NCBI GenBank assembly: GCA_035293945.1
Contig: DATGLV010000008.1
Coordinates: forward strand, 62,001-126,000
DNA: 64,000 nt
Source of the DNA: VAZQ01 sp035293945
Lineage (GTDB): Bacteria > Pseudomonadota > Alphaproteobacteria > Rhizobiales > Xanthobacteraceae
Direction of reading: 5' to 3'
Part shown: positions 36,983 through 45,718 of the stretch, one piece after another
Layout of the letters: each line of letters starts with the position of its first letter
Numbering within the stretch: position 1 is the stretch's first letter
Notes under the pieces: model-generated
Told to the model about the DNA's origin: nothing
The model's database searches: none
Seen by the model: only the letters and a program-made list of their open reading frames with translations
Made by a program: the position numbers and the translations under genes

Positions 36983-37458
36983 TCCCGTGCTCCAAGCGGG
37001 CTGTCCGCCGCTACCCGGGAGCTCAATTGCTGCCGCAATGCCCGAACCTTCGCCGTGGCCTCGGCGAGCTCGGCGCGGAAGCGCTCGGGTTCCCAGATCT
37101 GAAATTTGTGACCAAGACCCACAAACGCTGCCGCATCGGAGATGCCGGCATGGGACTTCAGCGCCTCGGTGAGAACCACCCTGCCCTCGCCGTCGACCTT
37201 CAAAACTTCGCTGCTTCCATACAGAGCTGCCGAAAATTGCTCGCGCTCGTCGGCATAAGGCGGGTAGCGCCCAATCAGCGCCTCGATATCTGCCAGCAGC
37301 GCATTGCCTCCAGCATCGAGCGCCGGCCGATCCAGTGTCCGATAACAATAGAGGCCTTCGAAGCCATCGCGGGCAAGCACCGCGCGGAAGGAGGCCGGGA
37401 TCGAGACCCGCCCCTTCGCATCCAGGCGCAACGTGTATTGGGACACGAAGCGATCCAT
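36979..37458 (-). CDS. mraZ: Transcriptional regulator MraZ
   Basis: The product has 159 residues. It is the first gene of the division cluster; AAGGA lies 8 bases before the ATG. It is built of two AbrB-like halves, each with the DxxGR motif: LDAKGRVSIPASFR near residue 13 and VDGEGRVVLTEALKSHAGI near residue 90. MraZ proteins form ring-shaped oligomers that bind TGGGN direct repeats ahead of their own gene and repress the cluster. A matching four-box array is present 131-164 bases upstream. The C-terminal ~20 residues vary. Confidence 0.95.
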   Translation of the reverse strand: MDRFVSQYTLRLDAKGRVSIPASFRAVLARDGFEGLYCYRTLDRPALDAGGNALLADIEALIGRYPPYADEREQFSAALYGSSEVLKVDGEGRVVLTEALKSHAGISDAAAFVGLGHKFQIWEPERFRAELAEATAKVRALRQQLSSRVAADSPLGARE

Positions 37459-37588
37459 GAAGCGGTCCTTGGCGACCCTTATCCGCCTGCCGGGGTCGTT
37501 CCCCGCCCGGGGCGAAAGCCGCCCGCCCGAGGGGGCCTGCTCCGGCGTGCGCGATACCCTGCCCGAACACGGAGCTCGCGCCGGCGCA

Positions 37589-37622
37589 TGGGATACTGTG
37601 GGCTACCATGGGACTACTTGGG
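37589..37622. promoter_or_regulatory. Candidate MraZ operator, four TGGG boxes at 10-bp spacing
   Basis: TGGG occurs at 37589, 37599, 37609 and 37619 on the plus strand, exactly one helical turn apart. Each box is followed by A or C and a five-base spacer, the arrangement established for MraZ in E. coli. A TTGACG hexamer (minus strand, 37628-37623) that could be a -35 box abuts the array, so bound MraZ would cover a promoter. The -10 is not clear. Confidence 0.8.
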
Positions 37623-37772
37623 CGTCAATAAAGCTTCCCCCCGGCGGCCGCGCCCTAAGCCAACCGTCCGCAACGCCTTATTAACGGTGGGCAGACTTAA
37701 GGAATCGTTGACCGTCCAGACCGTTGTGACCAACGGCGGCTTGTTCACCTGAAAGGCGGGTTTTGCGATCGC

Positions 37773-38432
37773 TCAATCGCGATCTGGAGCCCCGAGGGGA
37801 AACAGCGAACGGTAGGGCCGCGCCTCATCGATTGCGCGGGCAAAAGATGGCCGTGCGTTGAAGCGTTGACGGTAGGCGCGGACACTGGGGAAACCGGCAC
37901 CGATCGGATGCACCCAGTCCGCGTAAAAGAGCGCTGGCGCGGCGGCGCAGTCTGCCAAGCTGAAGCCACTTTCGACGGCCCAGGTGCGATCGGCCACACG
38001 CGGCTCGAGCCAACCATAGGCGCTCTCGAGCATGGAGCGGGCATCGGCGACGCCCTTCGGGTCGCGCTCTCCTTCCGCGCGCAAGGCGTCCGCAACGATC
38101 TTCTGCATCGGCGTATGCACGTAGTTGTCAAAAAAACGATCGAGAAAACGCACCTGCAAGGCAGCCACGCGAATGTCGGGGATCAGGGGCACAGCGCCGG
38201 GGTAATTGAGGTCGAGATGCTCGATGATGATGCTCGACTCGATCAACGGTTTGCCGTGGTCGACGAGCACCGGAAATCGCTTCAACGGCCAGATGGATTC
38301 GAGCTCGACAAATGCCGAAGGGTCATCCCGATCGAGCTTACGGTAGGTGAACGGCGTTTCATTCTCGTAAAGGGCGATCAGCACCTTCTGGCAGTAGGAC
38401 GCAAACGGATGGGAGAACAGCACGAGCGGCAT
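37773..38432 (-). CDS. Glutathione S-transferase family protein
   Basis: The product has 219 residues starting at MPLVLFSHPFASYCQKV; longer upstream frames are rejected because this is the family-like N-terminus. The thioredoxin-like domain (1-80) has SHPFASYCQKVLIALYE, FPVLVDHGKPLIESSIIIEHLD (the cis-Pro and Glu-Ser that bind glutathione). The all-alpha C-terminal domain has LADCAAAPALFYADWV with the N-cap aspartate. It is cytoplasmic; the substrate is unknown. It is transcribed away from the amidase gene and lies beyond the mraZ promoter region, ending 314 bases from mraZ. Confidence 0.88.
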   Translation of the reverse strand: MPLVLFSHPFASYCQKVLIALYENETPFTYRKLDRDDPSAFVELESIWPLKRFPVLVDHGKPLIESSIIIEHLDLNYPGAVPLIPDIRVAALQVRFLDRFFDNYVHTPMQKIVADALRAEGERDPKGVADARSMLESAYGWLEPRVADRTWAVESGFSLADCAAAPALFYADWVHPIGAGFPSVRAYRQRFNARPSFARAIDEARPYRSLFPLGAPDRD

Positions 38433-38603
38433 AATGACATTCCGGCGGGCTTCATTCGGGAATCGGTGCTCGGAGCATGACGAGCGGAGGTATTTCACCA
38501 CGCGCTGAGATTAGAGACTTTACACCGCGGCGCTGTTCTTGGCAGATAGCATCTGTCGCCCCAGTTTTTTCGCCTCCTCCTCTCATCGCCGGCGGTTCGG
38601 CGC

Positions 38604-39386
38604 ATGGCCTCACGCGTGTCAACGTTTCGACCCGATTCATCTCTGGTAGCGGAGGTGCGGCCTTCGCCCAATCACGGCGAGCGCAAGCTCTCAGGCAAGC
38701 CCGACATGATCGTGCTGCATTACACCGGCATGTCGGACACCGATGCCGCACTGGCCAAGCTGTGCGCTGCCGGCACCGACGTCTCCGCCCATTACGTGGT
38801 GATGGAGAACGGCCACATCGTCCAATGCGTGCCGGAGGAGCGTCGCGCCTGGCACGCCGGAGCCGCCTCCTGGGAAGGGGAGACCGACGTCAATTCCTGC
38901 TCGATCGGGATCGAGATCGCCAATCCGGGGCACAGCCACGGCTATCCGAATTTTCCCAAGCGGCAGATCGCCGCCGTCATCATGCTGTGCCGGAGCATCC
39001 TCACCCGCCACCGGATTCCGCCGTGGCGCGTGCTGGGACATTCCGACGTCGCCCCGAACCGCAAGAAGGATCCGGGCGAGAAGTTTCCCTGGGATGCTCT
39101 CTACAAGGCCGGCATCGGGCTCTGGGTCAAGGCCGCGCCCGTCGTAGTTGGCGGTCCACTCTTCGTGCTCGGCGAGAAGGATCAGACCATCCGCGAGGTC
39201 CAGGAGCGGCTCAGCAAGTATGGATACGACGTGCCGATAAGCGGCGACTATGACGGCCAGACCCGCGATGTGGTCGCAGCATTCCAACGGCATTTCCGGC
39301 CTGCGCGCGTTGACGGGGTCGTCGATACCTCGACGATCGTCACGATCGGGGCGCTCTCGGCCGCCAGGGCTGCGGTGAGTGATTAA
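38604..39386 (+). CDS. N-acetylmuramoyl-L-alanine amidase with peptidoglycan-binding domain (AmpD/AmiD-like)
   Basis: The product has 260 residues. The amidase_2 domain (~20-175) shows the zinc ligands: His in MIVLHYTGMSD, His in VLGHSDVAPNRKKDPGEKFPW and the nearby Asp. VPEERRAWHAGAASWEG and CSIGIEIANPG are also family motifs. A peptidoglycan_binding_1 domain fills the C-terminus (TIREVQERLSKYGYDVPISGDYDGQTRDVVAAFQRHFRP). No signal peptide is visible from this start, so it may be a cytoplasmic recycling enzyme or be exported from an earlier start that I cannot see. It cleaves the MurNAc-L-Ala amide of muropeptides. Its position near the dcw cluster suits cell-wall turnover. Confidence 0.92.
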   Translation: MASRVSTFRPDSSLVAEVRPSPNHGERKLSGKPDMIVLHYTGMSDTDAALAKLCAAGTDVSAHYVVMENGHIVQCVPEERRAWHAGAASWEGETDVNSCSIGIEIANPGHSHGYPNFPKRQIAAVIMLCRSILTRHRIPPWRVLGHSDVAPNRKKDPGEKFPWDALYKAGIGLWVKAAPVVVGGPLFVLGEKDQTIREVQERLSKYGYDVPISGDYDGQTRDVVAAFQRHFRPARVDGVVDTSTIVTIGALSAARAAVSD

Positions 39387-39671
39387 CCCTGCTTGGGTGC
39401 TCTGACTGACTAGAAACGATCAGGTTCAGCATGATTACCCGAACTGCATTCTCGGCTGCGCCTTTCCTCTGCACGATGCACTCGCGCCATGAGGCGACAC
39501 ATTCGCGGCGCAGGCCTAAGCGATGGCAAGTGTCACGGCGGCTCGACGAACTCGTCCACGAGTGCGCTTCCGGCGATCGCCAGTCAACTTGAGCCCGCGG
39601 CAAGAGGGCTGCCCGGTGACGCAATGGCAGCTTGTTTCACCAGAGAGCCCGAGCGGTAGAGATCGGCCTTT

Positions 39672-40073
39672 TCAGGCAAGCCAATTCTCTACCTTCAGGC
39701 CCGGAACACGTTCGAACTCTGCGACATTTGCTGTCACGATTGTGGCGCGGGCCGCGCGCGCGTGCGCAGCGATGAGTAGACCATTGCCCCCAACGGGCGT
39801 CCCGATTGCTTCCAGCGCGGCTCGGATCCGCCCGTATTCCGCATCCGCCGGAACGTCAAACGGCAATACCGCGATCTCGTCAAGCAAGTCCTCAACGGCT
39901 TTGAGCAACTTTTTCGAGCCGCTCTTTGCACATCCGTAGCGCAACTCGGCGGCGACGATGATGCTGGTGCAGATGCTGTTCTCGCCGACCTTCGCAATGC
40001 GCCGGGCCGCCTTGCCCTGTGGGTTCCTGACCAGATCGGAAACGATGTTGGTGTCCAACATATAGCCAGTCAA
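39672..40073 (-). CDS. vapC: VapC-type PIN-domain toxin with a substituted catalytic aspartate
   Basis: The product has 133 residues, the usual VapC size. PIN ribonucleases use a cluster of acidic residues to hold Mg2+ and cleave tRNA or rRNA. Asp7 (MLDTNIVSDL) and Glu43 (AAELRYG) are present. At the third conserved site, normally the Asp of an NDLLIAAHA motif, this protein has NGLLIAAHA: residue 98 is Gly, codon GGT at 39782-39780, one base from GAT. Activity may therefore be weakened or lost. The C-terminal VTANVAEFERVPGLKVENW is typical. It overlaps the antitoxin stop by ATGA. Confidence 0.88.
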   Translation of the reverse strand: MTGYMLDTNIVSDLVRNPQGKAARRIAKVGENSICTSIIVAAELRYGCAKSGSKKLLKAVEDLLDEIAVLPFDVPADAEYGRIRAALEAIGTPVGGNGLLIAAHARAARATIVTANVAEFERVPGLKVENWLA

Positions 40074-40306
40074 AGTATTCTCTCCGGCGGCGGCACGGGG
40101 TCGTCAATCTCGGGAAAGTTCTCCTCGAGCGGCTTCATCGATTTGAGCAGAGCCAGCAATCCACGCTTGCGTACAGGCTCGATAACCAAACGATCGCCGT
40201 CGCGCTGCATGATCGCTTCGTCGCCCGGCAGCTCGAATTCCACCGGAATGCGGACCGCCTGGTTTCGTCCGTTGCGGAACAATCTGACATGTCTTTTTTC
40301 AGGCAT
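40070..40306 (-). CDS. vapB: VapB-type AbrB-fold antitoxin
   Basis: The product has 78 residues; GGGAGG six bases upstream fixes the ATG. The N-terminal swapped-hairpin DNA-binding domain has VRLFRNGRNQAVRIPVEFELPGDEAIM, typical of VagC/VapB antitoxins. The C-terminal 35 residues (LLALLKSMKPLEENFPEIDDPVPPPERIL) form the toxin-binding tail. Antitoxin and toxin are coupled by a four-base overlap and probably autoregulated from the ~110-base gap upstream, beyond which rnpB starts in the opposite direction. Confidence 0.9.
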   Translation of the reverse strand: MPEKRHVRLFRNGRNQAVRIPVEFELPGDEAIMQRDGDRLVIEPVRKRGLLALLKSMKPLEENFPEIDDPVPPPERIL

Positions 40307-40420
40307 GGTTGCCTCCCGGCATATGCCAAAGACATATGCCGACAGCCACGCGGCGGCAAGGGGCTTGTCGTTGTCTCGCCCCTTGACGCGAGCCACGCGC
40401 GCGCCCATTCCCTGTTTCGT

Positions 40421-40840
40421 CAGTCGGCCGGACGGCCGCTCCGGCAAGGGCCGAAAGGTCGCCGGGGAGGAAAGTCCGGGCTCCATGGACATGCGATGCC
40501 GGGTAACGCCCGGCGGGCGCGAGCCCAGGGACAGTGCCACAGAGAAGAGACCGCCGCGCCGATCCGCAAGGGTCGCCAGTGCGGCAAGGGTGAAACGGTG
40601 CGGTAAGAGCGCACCGCGTCGGCGGCAACGCAGACGGCACGGCAAACCCCATCGGGAGCAAGACCGAATAGGGACGGCGTGGAGCTTCCGGTGTGAGCCG
40701 GAGCTCCAGGATCGATGTCTGGATCCGGCCGTCCGGGTAGGTTGCTCGAGGTGCCAGGCAACTGGCGTCCCAGAGGAATGGCTGTCACGCGGGCGGGTTT
40801 TTTCCGTCCGCCCTACAGAACCCGGCTTACAGGCCGGCTG
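40421..40840 (+). ncRNA. rnpB: RNase P RNA, bacterial type A
   Basis: About 420 bases. The universal P4 and flanking conserved blocks are present: gaggaaagtccgggctc near 40469, cacagagaa near 40540, gtgaaacggtgcggtaag near 40590, gcaagaccgaatag near 40660, and the 3' acagaacccggctta near 40815. P1 forms between cagtcggcc (40421-40429) and ggccggctg (40832-40840). It is the catalytic RNA for tRNA 5' maturation. The exact ends are by P1 pairing, so within a few bases. Confidence 0.95.
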
Positions 40841-40935
40841 ATGCCTGAACGAGGGGGCTCGGCGGAAAAACCCGCCGGGCCCCCGCCAGTTTGGAAGGCT
40901 TTCGCGATCCAGCCGCGTTGCGAGATATTGCAAAA

Positions 40936-43900
40936 ATGAGCTCGACAGAACGTTGGGATTTCTGGATCGACCGCGGCGGCACCTTCACGGATATCATCGG
41001 CCGCGCGCCGGACGGACGGCTGCGCGCCCACAAGCTCCTGTCCGAGAATCCCGAGGCCTATGCGGACGCAGCCGTGCAGGGCATTAGCGAATTGTTGGGG
41101 CTAGCCGCAGGCGCGCCGATTCCCGAGGGCCGCATCGGCAGCGTCAAGATGGGAACGACCGTTGCGACCAATGCGCTGCTCGAGCGCAAGGGCGAGCGCA
41201 CGCTGCTCATCATCACCAAGGGATTTCGTGACGCGCTCAGAATAGGCTACCAGGCGCGGCCGAAAATCTTTGCACGCGAGATCATCAAGCCATCGATGCT
41301 TTATGAGCGCGTCGTCGAGGTCGACGCGCGTGTGCGCGCTGACGGTCATGCGGAGCGCGAGCCTGATCTCGAAACCCTCGCGATCGAGCTCAAGACTGCG
41401 CTTGCCTGTGGCATCAAGGCCGCCGCCGTCGTGCTGATGCATGCTTATCGCTATCCGGCGCACGAGCAGGCAATCGCGGCGCTGGCGCGTCAGATCGGTT
41501 TTCCGCAGGTCTCGGTCAGCCACGAAGTCTCGCCGCTCATCAAGCTTGTGTCGCGCGGCGATACGACAGTCGTCGATGCTTATCTTTCACCGATCCTGCG
41601 GCGATATGTGGCGCAGGTGGCGGCAGAGCTGACTGCGACGCCCGCGTCTTCCACCCCCTCGGCTACCCTCCCCCGCACGCGGGGGAGGGAGCACGCCCCA
41701 GCAGGTGGCGAGGCCGTCGATCACGTTTCCCCACGCCTCATGTTCATGACCTCCGCGGGAGGCCTGACGGCGGCGAGCCTGTTTCAGGGCAAGGATGCGA
41801 TCCTGTCAGGGCCGGCGGGCGGGGTCGTCGGCATGGTGAAAACCGGGCACGCGGCGGGCTTTGACCGCCTCATCGGCTTTGACATGGGCGGTACTTCGAC
41901 CGACGTGTCGCATTACGCCGGCTCCTACGAGCGCACTTTTGATACCGAAGTCGCGGGCGTGCGCATGCGCGCGCCAACGATGCTGATCCACACGGTTGCG
42001 GCCGGCGGCGGCTCGATCCTGCATTTCGACGGCGCGCGGTTGCGCGTCGGGCCGGATTCGGCCGGCGCCGATCCGGGTCCGAAATGCTACCGTCGCGGCG
42101 GACCGCTGACGGTGACCGACGCCAATGTGATGCTCGGCAAGCTCATTCCGGATTTCTTCCCGAAAATCTTCGGACCGGCACGTGATCTACCAATCGACGC
42201 AGAAGCCGTCGAAGCCGCGTTTGCGGCGCTTGCGCGCGAGATCGGCGGCGGGCGCGGCGCTCAGGAGATCGCCGACGGATATGTGCGCATCGCGGTCGAC
42301 AACATGGCAAATGCGATCAAGAAAATCTCCGTGCAGCGCGGCTACGACATCACGCGCTATGCGCTCAATTGCTTCGGCGGCGCCGGCGGCCAGCATGCTT
42401 GCTTGGTCGCCGACGCGCTCGGGATGAGCACGGTGCTGATCCATCCGTTTTCCTCGCTCTTGTCCGCCTACGGGATGGGCTTGGCGGAAATTCGCGCAAC
42501 GCGCCAGCAGGCGATCGAAGCGCCCTTCGGGCAAGAAGCGCTCGCGATGATCGATGAGATCGGCGCGCGACTTGCGGCCGATGGGCGCGCCGAGGTGGTC
42601 GCACAGGGCATCGATGCGTCCGCCGTCACGGTGCAGTTGTCCGCATATCTGCGCTATGCCGGCACCGACACTGCTCTTGGGGTCGAAGCAGGCCCAAAGC
42701 AATCGCGTCTCGAAGCGATGCAGAACGCGTTCGAAGCCGCACATCGCACCCGCTTCGGCTTCATCGATCGGGAAAAGGCGCTGGTGGTCGAGGCAATCGC
42801 GGTCGAGGCAATCGGCGGCAGCGCGAAGTTCGCGGAACCGAAGGTGACGCGGGCCGCAGGACCAGCGCCGGAAGCCACACGCAAGACGCGGTTCTATTCA
42901 CAGGGGCGCCAGCACCAAGCCGCGATCCATCTCCGCACAGAACTGAGGCCCGGTCACAAGGTCGGCGGTCCCGCGATCGTGGTCGAGCCGCACCAAACGA
43001 TCGTGATCGAAGCCGGCTGGCAGGCGGAGATCACCGTGCGTGACCACCTCCTGCTCACCCGCATCGCTCCGCTCGAGCGCCAACACGCGATCGGCACCGA
43101 TGCCGATCCGGTGCTGCTCGAGATCTTCAACAATCTGTTCATGGCGATCGCCGAGCAGATGGGAGTGGTGCTGCAGAACACCGCCTACTCGGTCAACATC
43201 AAGGAGCGGCTCGACTTCTCCTGTGCGGTGTTCGACGGAGCAGGCGCGCTCATCGCCAACGCGCCGCACATGCCGGTGCATTTGGGCTCCATGGACCGCG
43301 CGGTCGAGACGGTCATTCGCGAAAATGCCGGACAAATCGCGCCCGGCGACGTATTTGCGATCAACGCGCCCTACAATGGCGGCACGCATCTGCCCGACAT
43401 CACCGTCTGCACGCCGGTGTTCGACGATGACGGCGCCCGCATCCTGTTCTGGGTCGCAAGCCGCGGCCACCATGCCGATATCGGCGGCATCTCGCCAGGC
43501 TCGATGTCGCCCAATGCCACTACCATCGAGCAAGAAGGCGTCTATATCGACAAGTTCAAGCTCGTGGACCGCGGACGCTTCTGCGAGAAGGAGCTCGGCG
43601 CGCTTTTGACCGGCGCCCGCTATCCGGCGCGCAACCCTCTGCAAAACATCAACGACCTCAAGGCGCAGATTGCCGCCAACGAGAAGGGCGCTTGGGAGTT
43701 GCGCAAGATGGTGGCGGATTTCACGCTGCCGGTGGTCGAAGCCTATATGGGCCACGTGCAGGACAATGCGGCGGAAAGCGTTCGCCGCGTCATCGATCGG
43801 CTGCATGACTGCGCGTTCGACTATGAGATGGATCAGGGAACTTGGATCAAGGTCAGAATCAGGGTCGATCGGAAGAAGCGCGAGGCAACGGTTGATTTCA

Positions 43901-44649
43901 CCGGCACATCGCCGCAGCAGCCAACGAACTTCAATGCGCCGGAGCCGGTGACGCGCGCGGCGGTCCTTTACGTGTTCCGCGTGATGGTCGATGCCGACAT
44001 CCCGATGAATGCCGGTTGCCTGCGGCCGATCCGCATTGTCATTCCACCGCGGTCGATGCTGTCGCCGGAATATCCGGCCGCGGTGGTGGCCGGCAATGTC
44101 GAGACCTCGCAGGCAGTGACCAATTGCCTGTTCGGCGCGCTCGGCGCGCTGGCGGCTGCGCAAGGCACGATGAACAATCTCAACTTCGGCAACGCGAAGT
44201 ACCAATATTACGAGACGATCTGCTCGGGCTCGCCCGCCGGTCCCGGCTTTGCGGGCACCGACGCGGTGCAGACGCACATGACCAATACGCGCCTCACTGA
44301 TCCGGAGGTGCTGGAGTTCCGCTATCCGGTCGTGCTGGAGGATTTCCATATCCGCCCCGGCTCCGGCGGGCGCGGCCGCTGGAACGCCGGCGACGGCGTG
44401 GAGCGCACAATCCGATTCCTGGAGCCGATGGAATGCACGATCCTGTCGGGCCACCGCCGCGTGCGGCCATTCGGCCTAGCGGGCGGACAAAGCGGCGAGC
44501 TCGGCGAAAATGCAGTGCGCCGTGCCAATGGAACAATCGAGAAGCTTCAAGGCTGCGATGCCACCACGATCGAAGCCGGCGGCGCGATCATCATCAAGAC
44601 GCCGACGGCGGGCGGCTATGGGGAGCCGGCAGACAAGGCGAAGAAATAG
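40936..44649 (+). CDS. HyuA-HyuB fusion, 5-oxoprolinase/hydantoinase-type ATP-dependent enzyme
   Basis: The product has 1237 residues. The hydantoinase A half (1 to ~715) begins FWIDRGGTFTDIIGRAPDG, with MGTTVATNALLERKGER and the ATP-binding FDMGGTSTDVSHYAG. The hydantoinase B half (~720 to end) begins VLLEIFNNLFMAIAEQMGVVLQ and has NIKERLDFSCAVFD, APYNGGTHLPDITV, SRGHHADIGGISPGSM and the RPGSGGRGRWNAGDG C-terminal motif. This order and length match ATP-hydrolysing 5-oxoprolinase, which converts 5-oxoproline to glutamate; other cyclic amides are possible. A proline/charge-rich insert at residues ~235-265 comes from a palindromic repeat. The preceding 95 bases are the rnpB 3' flank. No binding-protein genes adjoin it directly. 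Confidence 0.9.
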   Translation: MSSTERWDFWIDRGGTFTDIIGRAPDGRLRAHKLLSENPEAYADAAVQGISELLGLAAGAPIPEGRIGSVKMGTTVATNALLERKGERTLLIITKGFRDALRIGYQARPKIFAREIIKPSMLYERVVEVDARVRADGHAEREPDLETLAIELKTALACGIKAAAVVLMHAYRYPAHEQAIAALARQIGFPQVSVSHEVSPLIKLVSRGDTTVVDAYLSPILRRYVAQVAAELTATPASSTPSATLPRTRGREHAPAGGEAVDHVSPRLMFMTSAGGLTAASLFQGKDAILSGPAGGVVGMVKTGHAAGFDRLIGFDMGGTSTDVSHYAGSYERTFDTEVAGVRMRAPTMLIHTVAAGGGSILHFDGARLRVGPDSAGADPGPKCYRRGGPLTVTDANVMLGKLIPDFFPKIFGPARDLPIDAEAVEAAFAALAREIGGGRGAQEIADGYVRIAVDNMANAIKKISVQRGYDITRYALNCFGGAGGQHACLVADALGMSTVLIHPFSSLLSAYGMGLAEIRATRQQAIEAPFGQEALAMIDEIGARLAADGRAEVVAQGIDASAVTVQLSAYLRYAGTDTALGVEAGPKQSRLEAMQNAFEAAHRTRFGFIDREKALVVEAIAVEAIGGSAKFAEPKVTRAAGPAPEATRKTRFYSQGRQHQAAIHLRTELRPGHKVGGPAIVVEPHQTIVIEAGWQAEITVRDHLLLTRIAPLERQHAIGTDADPVLLEIFNNLFMAIAEQMGVVLQNTAYSVNIKERLDFSCAVFDGAGALIANAPHMPVHLGSMDRAVETVIRENAGQIAPGDVFAINAPYNGGTHLPDITVCTPVFDDDGARILFWVASRGHHADIGGISPGSMSPNATTIEQEGVYIDKFKLVDRGRFCEKELGALLTGARYPARNPLQNINDLKAQIAANEKGAWELRKMVADFTLPVVEAYMGHVQDNAAESVRRVIDRLHDCAFDYEMDQGTWIKVRIRVDRKKREATVDFTGTSPQQPTNFNAPEPVTRAAVLYVFRVMVDADIPMNAGCLRPIRIVIPPRSMLSPEYPAAVVAGNVETSQAVTNCLFGALGALAAAQGTMNNLNFGNAKYQYYETICSGSPAGPGFAGTDAVQTHMTNTRLTDPEVLEFRYPVVLEDFHIRPGSGGRGRWNAGDGVERTIRFLEPMECTILSGHRRVRPFGLAGGQSGELGENAVRRANGTIEKLQGCDATTIEAGGAIIIKTPTAGGYGEPADKAKK
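41666..41689. repeat. Palindromic repeat inside the oxoprolinase coding sequence
   Basis: ccctcccccgc (41666-41676) and gcgggggaggg (41679-41689) form a perfect 11-bp hairpin with a two-base loop. It is read in frame as part of an insert (TPSATLPRTRGREHAPAGG). Similar palindromes elsewhere in this window are intergenic. Confidence 0.85.
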
Positions 44650-44862
44650 CGCAATCGTGCGTGCGAAAGGCGACGTATAAGCAGGAACCCACTCCCGGGC
44701 GTCTCGCCCCGGGGCGAGCGCAGCGGGACCCGGGACCCCATTGCCCTCGGCGGACATGATGGCGCACAGCGGTATTGGCTCCTGCTTTCGCAGGAGCGAC
44801 CGAGTTACTACACGGCCTGTTTCGCAGGGACGACGAATCCGAGCTTGGCTGAACGTGCCGTC

Positions 44863-45174
44863 TCAGTACGAATACCGAAGCGTATACGGCCCATGCTTCC
44901 CGGCGGCGTTCAGCTTTTCTTTTTGAAACTCGAGCTTGGGCCCGAAATTGGCGTAGCACGCCTCTTGGTCAAACCGAATTTCCTTGCACGCCTGCTGGCA
45001 CAAGGCATCGCACTTTGTCGTTTCAGCTATCTTCACGCAGGCCTGATTGCCGCGGCATCCGTACTTGTCGTCGGCCATCGCCAGCCTCGAGCTGACCATG
45101 ACGGCCCCGGAGACGAAAGTCGCCAAAATGAGGAAAGGCGCGGCAGCGTGCGAGCACCCGATTGCCTTTGTCAC
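44863..45174 (-). CDS. Small exported six-cysteine protein
   Basis: The product has 103 residues from a GTG that has AGGAG at the right distance; a TTG 24 bases upstream is less likely because it precedes that box. A signal segment (AAPFLILATFVSGAVMVSSRLAMA) is followed by a 69-residue mature part with six cysteines in the pattern C-x5-C-x8-C-x3-C-x3-C-x9-C (Cys40 to Cys73) and a Lys/Tyr-rich tail. This suggests three disulfides in a compact periplasmic or secreted protein. I do not recognise the family. It is convergent with the oxoprolinase gene; the 213-base gap holds palindromes (ctcctgctttcgcaggag near 44786). Confidence 0.6.
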   Translation of the reverse strand: MTKAIGCSHAAAPFLILATFVSGAVMVSSRLAMADDKYGCRGNQACVKIAETTKCDALCQQACKEIRFDQEACYANFGPKLEFQKEKLNAAGKHGPYTLRYSY

Positions 45175-45718
45175 GAATGATCTCCTTGCGAGCGTCAAGC
45201 CATTGCGAACTTCCTGAAGACAGGACCTTGCTGAAGACGCCCTGCACGCATCTCCATACCGGACGCGGGCGCCCCGCGGAGCCAGCCACTAACATCGGCA
45301 GCGATAGGTTGCAAGCGCGACTGGTTTCGTCCGACTCAAACTTCGAGACGAGTTGCAATAGTGCGAACGCACTGACCCGCTTCTCAAGCGGTGTGGCGCA
45401 GGCTCGATCGCGATCGCCCGGCCTGCGAGGCGGGCGGGGCGATCAATCATCAAGACTCCGACCGCCGGGGTATGGGGAGCCTGCGGATAAGGCGAACAAA
45501 TAGCCCGCGGTCGTGCCTGCGGAAGCAGGCACCCATACCGCGACGCGCCATCGAGAGACTGAGGCTTCTGGGTCCCGGCTCTTCGCTACGCTCGGCCGGG
45601 ACGACACGCTGTGGGTCATTTCCGCGCAAGCGGGAATCCAGATCGTTGTTAGGTCCAAAAAGAACGACGCCCCCGCTTGCGGCGGGGGCGGTGGGGCTTG
45701 GCCTTGGACTAAATCAGA
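45175..45718. other. Intergenic region with repeats and a gene remnant
   Basis: Besides the hydantoinase-tail remnant at 45427-45503, this stretch holds common hairpins (gcctgcggaagcaggc near 45514 and ccgcgcaagcgg near 45624). No intact gene was found. Confidence 0.6.
45427..45503 (+). pseudogene. Vestigial 3' end of a second HyuB/oxoprolinase gene
   Basis: The sequence gaggcgggcggggcgatc...atcaagactccgaccgcc...tatggggagcctgcggataaggcgaacaaatag closely follows the last ~70 bases of the gene ending at 44649, down to the stop codon (encoded tail GYGEPADKANK versus GYGEPADKAKK). It has small indels that break the frame upstream of GYGEP. No more of a second copy is present, so it looks like a leftover of a duplication or of a lost paralogue. 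Confidence 0.75.
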
